A DNA stretch of 64,000 bases from JBBDQZ01 sp040905705 (GTDB lineage Bacteria > Bacteroidota > Rhodothermia > Balneolales > Natronogracilivirgulaceae), in assembly GCA_040905705.1 (NCBI GenBank), contig JBBDQZ010000050.1, positions 36,442 through 100,441 on the forward strand, in the 5' to 3' direction. A program made the translations under genes and the position numbers. This document shows positions 53,036 to 61,165 of this stretch, one piece after another. The number at the start of each line of letters is the position of its first letter. Positions within the stretch are counted from its first letter, which is position 1. The notes under the pieces were generated by a model. That model made no database searches. It had not been told where the DNA came from and saw only the letters and a list, made by a program, of their open reading frames with translations.

Positions 53036-53149
53036 ATGATCAGCAGAAGAAAGGTACTGAAGATATTGTTGGATCTGCCATTTGGAGAGATCCAGGCAGG
53101 AGGGATAGCGAACTCCGCGTCGGTTTGGCAGGGAAGAAGTAAAGGTTAA
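53036..53149 (+). pseudogene. 5' remnant of a second SelA-like gene
   Basis: A 37-codon ORF starts MISRRKVLKILLDLPFGEI, which aligns with the signal MLTRRNVLKILSTVPLGGL of the preceding gene, and then stops. It lies 11 nt after the SelA-like gene and before amidohydrolase 2, where a duplicated partner gene would be expected. It may be a degraded copy with most of the gene deleted. A functional 37-residue peptide is unlikely. Confidence 0.6.
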
Positions 53150-53293
53150 ATTTTCTGTAATTCAAAATTCCGGTATCAATTGAAGTGTTGACGCAAAAAC
53201 GCATAAAACTAATTTGAAGACAAAATAAAGGATACAGGTATGGGAAATAGAAGAAGGCTATGGAGGAAACTCTACAGATTGCAAGCGGGTGAT

Positions 53294-54565
53294 ATGATAA
53301 AGCACAGGAACAGCTTTGGAGTTACCTTTACATATGTTTTTGTATTAAGTTTGTTTTTATCATTTAGTTTGATGCCTGTGGAAGCTGTTCAGGCCCAGTC
53401 CTACGACATGCTGTTGAAGGGGGGACATGTGATAGACCCCGGAAATGGTATTGATGCACCGATGGACGTAGCCATCGCCGATGGGAAGATTGCACAGGTG
53501 GCCGAAGATATTCCTGCCTCCGGGGCCGGGCAAGTGGTGGATGCGGCCGGTTATTACATTACGCCTGGATTGCTTGATATTCATTCTCACCACTATTATG
53601 GCACAGAACCCAATTCGGATTACAGTAATGGTTTCTGGTCAGTTCCCCCGGATGGATTCACCTTCCGGGCAGGTGTGACCACAGTGGTGGATGCAGGCGG
53701 AGCCGGCTGGCGAAATTTCCGACATTTCAAGGAGCAGGTGATCGATCGCTCGGACACCCGGGTACTGGCTTTTTTGAATATTGTAGGCCATGGAATGAAG
53801 GACAGAGATGTAATTGAGCAGAACATGAACGACATGGATCCGAAGATGACGATGCTGGTTGCCCGCAGGTATGATGAGATCGTTGGTATCAAAATAGCCC
53901 ACTACCGTGGCCATATCCGGGAGCCATTCCGCAGGGCTGTGCAGGCAGGAGAACAGGCCGGTATCCCGGTTATGGTGGATTTTGCAGGTGTGGAATCTCC
54001 GCTGTCGCTGGAGGAATTACTGCTGGAGATCTGTCGGCCGGGAGATATCTACACACACACATATTCCATGGTGGATGGCTCCGTCATTAATGAGAATGGA
54101 ACCCTGCGTGAGGGGATGCTACAGGCACAGCAGCAGGGAACGATCTTTGATGTAGGTCACGGTGGAGGTAGCTTTTACTACTCGGTTGCAGTTCCGGCCA
54201 CGGAACAAGGATTGTGGCCCAACACCATCAGCACAGATCTGCATACTAACAGTATGAACGATGGGATGAAGGATATGGCAAATATGGCCTCAAAGATGCT
54301 CAATTTAGGCATGTCATTACAGGAAGTAATTGAAGCCTCGACGTGGACACCCGCCCGGGTGATCCAGCGAGAGGAGTTGGGGCATCTGAGCGAGGGGGCT
54401 GAGGCCGACATCGCTGTTTTTAGCCTTCGGGAAGGTGATTTCGGCTTTCTTGATGTTCGCAACAAGGTACTGAAAGGAACCCGGAAGCTGGAAGCTGAAC
54501 TGACGCTCCGCGCCGGAGAGGTTGTCTGGGATCTCAATGGTCTGGCGGGGGATCCCGTGGAATGA
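53294..54565 (+). CDS. Exported amidohydrolase/deacetylase, paralogue 2
   Basis: From ATG 53294 (MIKHRNSFGV) the 423-residue protein has a Sec signal ending near VEAVQAQ. Its catalytic domain is the same as in paralogue 1. Metal ligands are in LLDIHSHHYYG, the Lys in IVGIKIAHYRG, His in YTHTYSM and DVGHGGGSF, and Asp in ISTDLHTN. The frame is open from ATG 53240, but the extra basic residues would extend the signal. Much of the protein differs from paralogue 1, whereas the last 64 codons are almost identical in DNA. That points to recombination between the copies. Substrate unknown. Confidence 0.85.
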   Translation: MIKHRNSFGVTFTYVFVLSLFLSFSLMPVEAVQAQSYDMLLKGGHVIDPGNGIDAPMDVAIADGKIAQVAEDIPASGAGQVVDAAGYYITPGLLDIHSHHYYGTEPNSDYSNGFWSVPPDGFTFRAGVTTVVDAGGAGWRNFRHFKEQVIDRSDTRVLAFLNIVGHGMKDRDVIEQNMNDMDPKMTMLVARRYDEIVGIKIAHYRGHIREPFRRAVQAGEQAGIPVMVDFAGVESPLSLEELLLEICRPGDIYTHTYSMVDGSVINENGTLREGMLQAQQQGTIFDVGHGGGSFYYSVAVPATEQGLWPNTISTDLHTNSMNDGMKDMANMASKMLNLGMSLQEVIEASTWTPARVIQREELGHLSEGAEADIAVFSLREGDFGFLDVRNKVLKGTRKLEAELTLRAGEVVWDLNGLAGDPVE

Positions 54566-54575
54566 GGATTTTCTG
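54371..54575 (+). repeat. Near-identical 205-nt repeat, copy 2
   Basis: This is the partner of 51120-51324. Identity runs through the stop codon and 10 nt into non-coding sequence and then ends abruptly, as expected for a conversion tract or shared duplication edge. Confidence 0.9.
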
Positions 54576-54757
54576 TTTCGAATTATTGATTACAAGATCG
54601 ACGGGGGTCAGGAAGGAGGCCAACAGCAATTTTTTTGACTTGTTGTGCTAAAGTAACTATTCTGATAAGCAGGTTTCATTGTTAAGTTGTGGGTGAATAA
54701 TGCCCGAATTATTTGTGAAAATAAGGGGGATTACATATAATTATTAAATACAGACCC

Positions 54758-56107
54758 ATGAATAAAAAATCAAAAAATATTAATCGACGCGAATTTATTG
54801 GCAGTTCAGCCGTATTGGGTGTTATGAGTACTATGGGAGCAGGCAGTTTTCTATCACCCTCCACACCTCTCCAGGCACAAAGATATGAACCCCGGGTTTT
54901 AAGGGATATAGCTTCTGACGGGCCCACTGTAAAAGCCGGGCTAATAGGATGCGGCGGCAGAGGAACCGGAGCAGCATACAACTTTCTCAATTCAGGTCCG
55001 AATGTAGAAATAATAGCACTGGGAGATCTTTTTCAGGACCGCCTTGACCGGTGTCGCACTGCCCTGAAGCAAGGACGGGATGTGGATGTTCCTGATCAAA
55101 ATTGTTTTACAGGGTTTGATGCCTATAAACGTGTGTTGGATACCGACGTCGATATGATCATACAGGCAACCCCGCCCCATTTTCGGCCTCAACACTTTGC
55201 GGCGGCCGTTGAGGCAAAGAAACATGCCTTTTTGGAAAAACCCATCGCGGTTGATCCTGTAGGGGTCCGATCCGTTATGGCAACAGCCGAAAAAGCCGAT
55301 GAGGAGGGTCTGTCCGTGGTTGTCGGAACACAGTACAGAAATTCTCCCGATCGTATAGAGACATTTACCATGTTGAAAAACGGTGCTATAGGAGACCTGG
55401 TGTCAGCTAATGCCTATCGATTGAGCGGAAAACTCTGGCATCGCAGGCAAGAGGCAGGTGAGAGTGATATGGAAGCCATGATCAGGGATTGGGTGAACTG
55501 GAACTGGCTTTCCGGTGATATGATTGTTGAACAATTTATTCACAGGATCGATCTGTTTAAATGGTTTTTTGAAAAAGATCCCACAAAAGTTATCGCTTTT
55601 GGAGGCCGTGCCCGCCGCCCGACAGGAGATCAATATGATTTCATAAGTATGGATTATGAATTTGACGATGGCAGAAAGTATACGGGTATGCAACGTCAAA
55701 TTGATGGATGTTATAATGAAGTCAGAGAAATTATTTATGGAACAAAAGGGTATACCAATGTTGAAAACAAGATATGGGACTATGACGATAATCTCATTTG
55801 GGAGCATGAGTATCCCCTTGATGAGCAGGGCCGGCCGATGGACGAATATTCGCGTACGACCATACAAAATCAATCCCATATTGACCTCGTGACGGCGATT
55901 CGTACCAACACTCCTGTCAATCAGGCTCATGAATTGGCTGCTTCAACCCTGGTTTCTATTATGGGAAGGGAAGCGTCTTATACGGGAGATCTGATCACCT
56001 GGGATGATATGATGAAATCAGATCTGAGGCTTGGCCCGACGGAATACCGCCTTGGCGACGTGGATATTGAACCTGTAGCGCCTGTTCCCGGAATAGGCCC
56101 TACCTAA
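54758..56107 (+). CDS. Tat-exported Gfo/Idh/MocA family oxidoreductase
   Basis: The 449-residue protein starts with a Tat-like signal (NRREFIGSSAVLGVMSTMGA). An NAD(P)-binding Rossmann domain follows with GLIGCGGRGTGAAYNF, then IIQATPPHFRPQHF and the conserved HAFLEKPIAVDP with the catalytic-region Lys. The C-terminal domain is of the sugar-oxidoreductase type. Exported members of this family are common in Bacteroidota and Planctomycetes and often act on carbohydrates with tightly bound cofactor. The true substrate is unknown. It closes the run of exported enzymes, 192 bases after amidohydrolase 2. Confidence 0.88.
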   Translation: MNKKSKNINRREFIGSSAVLGVMSTMGAGSFLSPSTPLQAQRYEPRVLRDIASDGPTVKAGLIGCGGRGTGAAYNFLNSGPNVEIIALGDLFQDRLDRCRTALKQGRDVDVPDQNCFTGFDAYKRVLDTDVDMIIQATPPHFRPQHFAAAVEAKKHAFLEKPIAVDPVGVRSVMATAEKADEEGLSVVVGTQYRNSPDRIETFTMLKNGAIGDLVSANAYRLSGKLWHRRQEAGESDMEAMIRDWVNWNWLSGDMIVEQFIHRIDLFKWFFEKDPTKVIAFGGRARRPTGDQYDFISMDYEFDDGRKYTGMQRQIDGCYNEVREIIYGTKGYTNVENKIWDYDDNLIWEHEYPLDEQGRPMDEYSRTTIQNQSHIDLVTAIRTNTPVNQAHELAASTLVSIMGREASYTGDLITWDDMMKSDLRLGPTEYRLGDVDIEPVAPVPGIGPT

Positions 56108-56371
56108 AAAGCCTGTTTTCGCTTTATTATTTTTCCCCTGATTTGGGATTCTAATCCTGTGCCCAGGTAACAGTAAGAGTTACCATCTGATTTGTGTCCG
56201 ATAGATGGATTGACGATCACTTCAAATCATGCAAAACTATTTGGTATATGGATTCCGTTCATGTGAAGGTATTTGATTTGATTGGTTGTGGTAATGAAGT
56301 ATGCCCTGCAGGTCGATCAATTAAATAGCATTTTTCCGGTATTCTGATTTCATATTAATACGTCGATTCAG

Positions 56372-57928
56372 ATGAACCAAAGCAAAGGAGTCATAGCCGC
56401 CGGACATGAGCAAACCGTTGCTGCCGCTGAAGAAATTCTGCAAAGCGGAGGTAACGCGTTTGATGCTGTTGTCGCTGCACATTTTGCCGCATGTGTGGCT
56501 GAGCCGGTGCTATCATCCCTGGCCGGGGGCGGTTTTCTGCTGGCACAGACGGCAAAAGATGCCCCATCACTGTATGATTTTTTTGTTCAAACCCCGCTCC
56601 GTCGCAGGCCTTCAAGCGAGGTCGACTTTTTCCCCATTTCCGCTGATTTTGGTGAAACCCGGCAGGAGTTTCATATCGGCATGGGATCGTTTGCAACACC
56701 CGGAACGGTCAAAGGACTGTTTGCCGTTCATCGCGATCTTTGTACGATGCCGATGAACCGGCTGATTGAACCGGCTGTTGCACTGGCACGCAATGGCGTT
56801 GTGATCAATGCGTTTCAGGCGTATATCATTGATATCGTGCGTGCCGTATTTTCGGCTTACCCTGAAACACTGGAAGCCTACGGCAGTACCCATACGCCCG
56901 GCCGGCTTGCACAGGAAGGAGACCTGCTTCGGCAACCCGCACTTGCCGATTGTATGGAGTCCCTGGCTAATGAGGGGGAGGCTTTCTTTTATCGTGGGGA
57001 AATTGCACAGGAAGTGGACCGGATGTGCCGGGAGCAGGGAGGGCATGTGACGCTGGAGGATCTTTCCCGGTATGATGTGGCCGGGAGAGAGCCTCTGAAA
57101 ATCACCTACCGTGATGCCGGCCTGGCTATCAATCCCGGGCCGAGTTCTGGAGGGACTCTGATTGCCTTTGCGCTCAAGCTGTTTGAGTCGACTGATCCCG
57201 GAGCCAATCCGCATGGGTCGGCTGATCAATTGCTAACCCTCGCACGGGTACAACAGCTTACCGAAGCAGCACGGCTTGATTTTATGGTGAATCACAACCT
57301 TCCGGTCCCGGGGGAGAAAATGCTCGATCCGGATTATATCTCAACCTTTCGCCGGCAAATCAAAGAGAGTGTTCGATTTCCCCGCGGAACAACCCAAATC
57401 AGTATCATGGACAATGATGGAAATACGGCCAGTCTGTCGACCAGTAACGGCGAAGGTTGCGGGCGGCTGATACCCGGAACCGGAATTATGCTGAATAATA
57501 TGCTTGGAGAAGAGGATCTCCATCCCGGCGGATTTCAGAGCTGGCCCGAAAACAGGCGCATCACTTCCATGATGGCCCCCGGGATGCTTAACATGTCGGA
57601 TGGTACCGTTGTGGCATTCGGATCCGGAGGATCGAACAGGCTACGAACAGCCATACTTCAGGTTATACTGAATCTCACAGATCATCACATGACACTGGAA
57701 AAGGCGGTTTGCAATCCCAGGATTCACTGTGAAAAAGGATTTTTGTCCGTGGAGCACGGGTTTGATACCGGAGAACTGGCGCCGCTGCTGTCGGCTTTTT
57801 CCGACTATAAAATTTGGAGTAGTTCCAACTTGTTTTTTGGCGGGGTTCATTCTGTGCGCCGGGGAACGGACGGGTTTCAGGGCGTGGGAGATCCGCGTCG
57901 GGGCGGGGTAGCCAGGGTGGTCAGCTGA
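56372..57928 (+). CDS. Gamma-glutamyltransferase family protein
   Basis: GGT enzymes hydrolyse or transfer gamma-glutamyl groups, for example from glutathione, after autocleavage at a Thr. The 518-residue protein has the large-subunit start AAGHEQTVAAAEEILQSGGNAFDA. The cleavage site region RGTTQISIMDNDGNTASLS has the first Thr of TTQ as nucleophile. The small-subunit parts LNNMLGEEDLHPGGF and FGSGGSNRLRTAILQV follow. No signal peptide is visible, so unlike most GGTs it appears cytosolic. Context gives no clear partner, but the sulfur operon follows, and release of cysteine from glutathione-like compounds is conceivable. Confidence 0.88.
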   Translation: MNQSKGVIAAGHEQTVAAAEEILQSGGNAFDAVVAAHFAACVAEPVLSSLAGGGFLLAQTAKDAPSLYDFFVQTPLRRRPSSEVDFFPISADFGETRQEFHIGMGSFATPGTVKGLFAVHRDLCTMPMNRLIEPAVALARNGVVINAFQAYIIDIVRAVFSAYPETLEAYGSTHTPGRLAQEGDLLRQPALADCMESLANEGEAFFYRGEIAQEVDRMCREQGGHVTLEDLSRYDVAGREPLKITYRDAGLAINPGPSSGGTLIAFALKLFESTDPGANPHGSADQLLTLARVQQLTEAARLDFMVNHNLPVPGEKMLDPDYISTFRRQIKESVRFPRGTTQISIMDNDGNTASLSTSNGEGCGRLIPGTGIMLNNMLGEEDLHPGGFQSWPENRRITSMMAPGMLNMSDGTVVAFGSGGSNRLRTAILQVILNLTDHHMTLEKAVCNPRIHCEKGFLSVEHGFDTGELAPLLSAFSDYKIWSSSNLFFGGVHSVRRGTDGFQGVGDPRRGGVARVVS

Positions 57929-57995
57929 CCGGCCAGCCGATGGATTTGGAATGAATCAGCCAGGGAAACGGATAAGTCTGAAAATGGCCGGTCAG
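57925..57995. other. 11-bp inverted repeat after the GGT gene
   Basis: CTGACCGGCCA, which includes the GGT stop codon, and TGGCCGGTCAG are perfect complements 49 nt apart. They may stabilise or end the GGT transcript. No U-run follows. Confidence 0.45.
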
Positions 57996-58061
57996 ATGGA
58001 TGCTGGACGGGTGCAGCCGGTATTACGCAGCGAAAAATACAATCTATCTGATAATTAATGT

Positions 58062-58090
58062 TTGACATAAGCAGAATCTTCACGTATTTT
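58062..58090 (+). promoter_or_regulatory. Promoter of the sulfate-operon leader
   Basis: TTGACA (58062-58067), a 17-nt spacer and TATTTT (58085-58090) form a good promoter. Transcription would begin near 58097 and produce a leader of about 270 nt before the permease start codon. Confidence 0.6.
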
Positions 58091-58226
58091 TCATGGATAA
58101 TAATCGACCGGGTTGCATCGGCAGCCAATGACGTACATATGCCGTAGAAGGAACGATCCGAATCACAATTACTTGACTCTGTTCCACTATCGTATGATAA
58201 CCACTGCAGCTTTGATAAACGATTGT

Positions 58227-58283
58227 ATGTGTATGTGCTGTATGAAGCCTCTTCGAAAAGGTAGTGGTCTATTTATGATCTGA
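58227..58283 (+). CDS. Cys/Met-rich leader peptide of the sulfate operon
   Basis: The 18-codon ORF encodes MCMCCMKPLRKGSGLFMI and ends with TGA 88 nt before the permease start. Cys codons stand at positions 2, 4 and 5 and Met at 1, 3, 6 and 17, exactly the residues whose supply depends on sulfate assimilation. The antiterminator 5' arm lies within codons 11-14. No Shine-Dalgarno sequence is seen, which is usual for this group. Cys is generally rare in proteins, so three in the first five codons are unlikely by chance. Confidence 0.75.
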   Translation: MCMCCMKPLRKGSGLFMI

Positions 58284-58310
58284 ACAGATTTAATATTCTG
58301 ATTTTTTGAT

Positions 58311-58348
58311 AAAGCCCGCTACCTTATCAGTTGCGGGCTTTTTTTTTT
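58311..58348 (+). terminator. Intrinsic terminator in the sulfate-operon leader
   Basis: AAAGCCCGC and GCGGGCTTT form a 9-bp stem with a 13-nt loop, followed by a run of ten T. It ends 22 nt before the permease start codon. This is odd for a plain terminator of the upstream gene and typical of an attenuator. Confidence 0.9.
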
Positions 58349-58370
58349 GCCTGAACGGAACCTGATAACC

Positions 58371-59927
58371 ATGTTTGAAACACTCGACTGGACAGCCTGG
58401 TTTACCGCGCTGGTCATACTCATGATGATCGCGGCGTTGGTACGCGGAGCCGTCCGGCCGCACTATATTTTTCTTATGGCGTTGTCGTCACTGATGCTCA
58501 CCGGCATTGTGACGCCAATTCAGGCATTTGCCGGCTTTACCAACACAGCGGTGCTAACGGTTGCAGCACTTTTTGTCGTCGCTTCAGGGGTACAGCGGAC
58601 GAGGCTGCTCTCGCATCTCGAGCATCTGCTGTTGCCTAAAAAAGGCGGCACAGGACGTACATTGTTCCGGATCATGAGTTCCACTTCGCTGATGTCATCT
58701 TTTCTGAATAACACCCCGATCGTGGCCATGTTCACTCCGCAGCTTGAAGTGTGGTCGAAAAAAATCGGTATCCCGGTTTCCAAATTACTGATCCCGCTGT
58801 CATACGCAGCTATTGTAGGAGGCACTATCACGCTGATCGGCTCCTCCACCAACCTGATCGTGTCGGAAATGCTTGCGGATCGCGGTTATGCCCCTTTTCA
58901 GTTGTTTCAACTTGCCTGGATAGGTATTCCGGCCACGATTCTGGTGGTCCTGTGGTTTGTCTTTGCCGGCCATAGGCTTCTTCCGGACCGCACAAACTTG
59001 CCGGCCACAGACACGTTACCGGCCGATGGCGATATCAATACGGATGTAAAAGGCATACCCCGTTGGCAACCCGAATTGGCCGGAGTATATTCCGGTGCCT
59101 ACAAATCGGCAAACAGATGGACGGAAGCGCCGGCGGATCGTCCTGTTCAGACCGTATATAATAATCGCAGATTGCAGGGGCATCTCGCATTTGCTTCAGC
59201 GGGCGGCGGCAGCAACTGGCCCAGCGGTGTCTATACAACCGGGCAAAATGCTTCTGCCCCTCCGGCCGGCGGAGGCCTTGGGAACGGGACCTCCACGATA
59301 AACGGGGCGGGGCCCGGAACCCCTCCCGGACGTATTAAAGTTGAAAAATTATCCAGGACATTGCTGATTCTGGTGCTCATGATTGGGTTTTCCGCCAGCG
59401 GTATAATCCCGGTCTATCTTTCAGTGATGCTGGCGGCCCTGGCTATGGTAGTGACCGGTGCGGTGCCCCCCGCTAAAATAACCGACGCGATTCATTTTCC
59501 GGTGCTTATCGTGCTCGCATCAGCTTTGGGAGTGGGGACAGCACTGGAAACGACCGGCCTGGCCGAATCGCTGGCACACCATATGATCAGCCAAACAGCC
59601 GGGTTCGGGGCGATCGCCGTACTGATCGGCCTTTATCTGATAACCAATCTGCTGACCGAGTTTGTGACAAACAACGCGGCAGCGGTGTTGATGATCCCTG
59701 TTGCACTGAGTACGTCCGTATCTCTTGGGATCGATGCACAGGCTGTTGCTGTTACCATAGCTGTAGCCGCATCCGCCAGCTTCCTTTCCCCGATCGGATA
59801 CCAGACCAACCTGATGGTAATGGGGCCCGGAGGTTATCGTTTTACCGATTTTTTCAGAGCGGGCCTGCCGGTGACGATCATCCTGATGGCTGTAACGGTG
59901 GGCATGGTCAGCTGGTTATGGATGTAA
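58371..59927 (+). CDS. SLC13/DASS family permease, probable sulfate transporter
   Basis: The 518-residue protein has two homologous membrane halves of the SLC13 family. SFLNNTPIVAMFTP with IGSSTNLIV in the first half and EFVTNNAAAVLMIP with SPIGYQTNLMV in the second are the paired substrate/cation sites. Bacterial relatives of this type usually carry two RCK_C domains between the halves. Here the loop (about residues 205-325) is a Gly, Pro, Ala and Asn-rich linker without visible fold. Position before cysD and cysNC suggests sulfate as substrate. ATG 58371 is chosen because an upstream TTG lies in the terminator U-run. Expression is probably set by the leader attenuator. Confidence 0.88.
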   Translation: MFETLDWTAWFTALVILMMIAALVRGAVRPHYIFLMALSSLMLTGIVTPIQAFAGFTNTAVLTVAALFVVASGVQRTRLLSHLEHLLLPKKGGTGRTLFRIMSSTSLMSSFLNNTPIVAMFTPQLEVWSKKIGIPVSKLLIPLSYAAIVGGTITLIGSSTNLIVSEMLADRGYAPFQLFQLAWIGIPATILVVLWFVFAGHRLLPDRTNLPATDTLPADGDINTDVKGIPRWQPELAGVYSGAYKSANRWTEAPADRPVQTVYNNRRLQGHLAFASAGGGSNWPSGVYTTGQNASAPPAGGGLGNGTSTINGAGPGTPPGRIKVEKLSRTLLILVLMIGFSASGIIPVYLSVMLAALAMVVTGAVPPAKITDAIHFPVLIVLASALGVGTALETTGLAESLAHHMISQTAGFGAIAVLIGLYLITNLLTEFVTNNAAAVLMIPVALSTSVSLGIDAQAVAVTIAVAASASFLSPIGYQTNLMVMGPGGYRFTDFFRAGLPVTIILMAVTVGMVSWLWM

Positions 59928-60026
59928 CCGCAACAAAACAATAAGATAAACGGCATACAGCTTCAGTAATTAATCGGTATAAAATCAATATAGCATCAAC
60001 AATTTGACATACATCCTATCAATCCA

Positions 60027-60986
60027 ATGAACAAAGAAGGATCAACCGGCCTGGAAAAACAATCACCGGCATCTGCCGGGACACCATTCCAGCGATCTGC
60101 TCATCTTAAATCTATTGAAGAAGAGGCCATTTTTGTCATGCGGGAAGTGGCGGCCCAGTTCGAACGGCCGGTACTCCTTTTTTCCGGAGGCAAGGACTCG
60201 ATTGTCATGGTACACCTGGCGGAAAAAGCCTTTCGCCCCGGCAAATTTCCCTTTCCGCTGATGCATATCGATACCGGCCATAACTTCGACGAGACACTTG
60301 AGTTCCGGGATAAACTGGTAGAAAGAACCGGTGCGAGGCTGATTGTGGGCAGCGTTCAGGAAAGTATCGATAAAGGACGGGTTCGGGAAGAAGACGGCCC
60401 GGAAGCCAGCAGAAACGGGCTGCAGACCGTCACACTGCTCGACACACTCAAAGCACATAATGTTGATTGTGCGCTTGGCGGAGGACGTCGTGACGAGGAA
60501 AAGGCACGGGCCAAGGAACGGTTTTTCTCCCACCGCGATGCATTCGGACAATGGGATCCCAAGAATCAACGGCCGGAACTCTGGTGGCTGTTCAACGGCA
60601 GGAAAAACCCGGGAGAACATTTTCGGGTATTTCCGCTGAGTAACTGGACAGAAATGGATATCTGGCAGTATATTGCTACGGAAGAGATCCCTATCCCGTC
60701 CCTTTATTTTTCACACAAAAGGCGTGTATTCAATCGCCGCGGAACCTGGCTGGACGATTCTGATTTCATTACGCGATATCCCGATGAAAAAACGGAAGAG
60801 AAGATTGTCCGGTTTCGCACGATCGGTGATGCCACCTGTACCGGCGCTGTGTTGTCACAGGCATCGAGCCTGGAGGAGATTATTGCCGAAGTAGCGGCAG
60901 CCAGGGTAACTGAGCGGGGAAATCGCCATGATGACAAACGGTCGGAAGCGGCTATGGAAGATCGCAAAAAACTGGGGTACTTTTAA
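60027..60986 (+). CDS. cysD: Sulfate adenylyltransferase subunit 2
   Basis: CysD is the catalytic subunit that makes adenosine 5'-phosphosulfate from ATP and sulfate, driven by the CysN GTPase. The 319-residue PP-loop protein has LLFSGGKDSIVMVHLAEKAF, MHIDTGHNFDETLEFRD, ALGGGRRDEEKARAKER and NWTEMDIWQYI. The C-terminus EAAMEDRKKLGYF is typical. It follows the permease after 99 bases. Confidence 0.96.
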   Translation: MNKEGSTGLEKQSPASAGTPFQRSAHLKSIEEEAIFVMREVAAQFERPVLLFSGGKDSIVMVHLAEKAFRPGKFPFPLMHIDTGHNFDETLEFRDKLVERTGARLIVGSVQESIDKGRVREEDGPEASRNGLQTVTLLDTLKAHNVDCALGGGRRDEEKARAKERFFSHRDAFGQWDPKNQRPELWWLFNGRKNPGEHFRVFPLSNWTEMDIWQYIATEEIPIPSLYFSHKRRVFNRRGTWLDDSDFITRYPDEKTEEKIVRFRTIGDATCTGAVLSQASSLEEIIAEVAAARVTERGNRHDDKRSEAAMEDRKKLGYF

Positions 60987-61165
60987 TAATTTTCCGCTGT
61001 GCAATACCGTCAGCGCAGGAACCGGCCGGAAGCCGGGAGGGGATTCACCTCCGTGAAGCAGAAATGATGACCGGGGGCAGTGAAAAGCCGGCAAACCGTT
61101 AAACCATAAAATCAGCAAGCAGGATATTGAGTAAATTGAAAAACACCGATCAGGCCAACGAAGAA
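60987..61165. other. GC-rich intercistronic segment with tandem hairpins
   Basis: Between cysD and cysNC lie CCGGC/GCCGG (61022-61036) and GGAGG/CCTCC (61036-61052), forming two adjacent small hairpins. No ORF of note is present. The stretch could set relative cysD and cysNC levels by mRNA processing, but that is speculation. Confidence 0.35.

Larger units (their letters stand above)
58184..58348 (+). promoter_or_regulatory. Candidate cysteine attenuator RNA
   Basis: Four segments can pair in exclusive ways. A is CCACTATC (58184-58191). B is AAGGTAGTGG (58258-58267). C is CCGCTACCTT (58316-58325), overlapping the terminator 5' arm. D is the terminator 3' arm. A:B gives 8 bp with one wobble. 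B:C gives 10 bp with one wobble and is the antiterminator. C:D gives the terminator. B lies inside a leader ORF whose Cys codons sit 14-28 nt upstream of it, so a ribosome stalled there would block A:B and leave B free to pair with C. Pairings were found by eye, not by folding software. Confidence 0.75.

Noticed and set aside
58172..58196. TTGACT and TATGAT as a second promoter within the sulfate-operon leader
   Set aside because: The spacer is only 14 nt, too short for a standard promoter, and the upstream pair at 58062-58090 fits better.
61000..61120. SAM, SAH or cobalamin riboswitch between cysD and cysNC
   Set aside because: None of the conserved core sequences of those riboswitches could be located, only simple hairpins.
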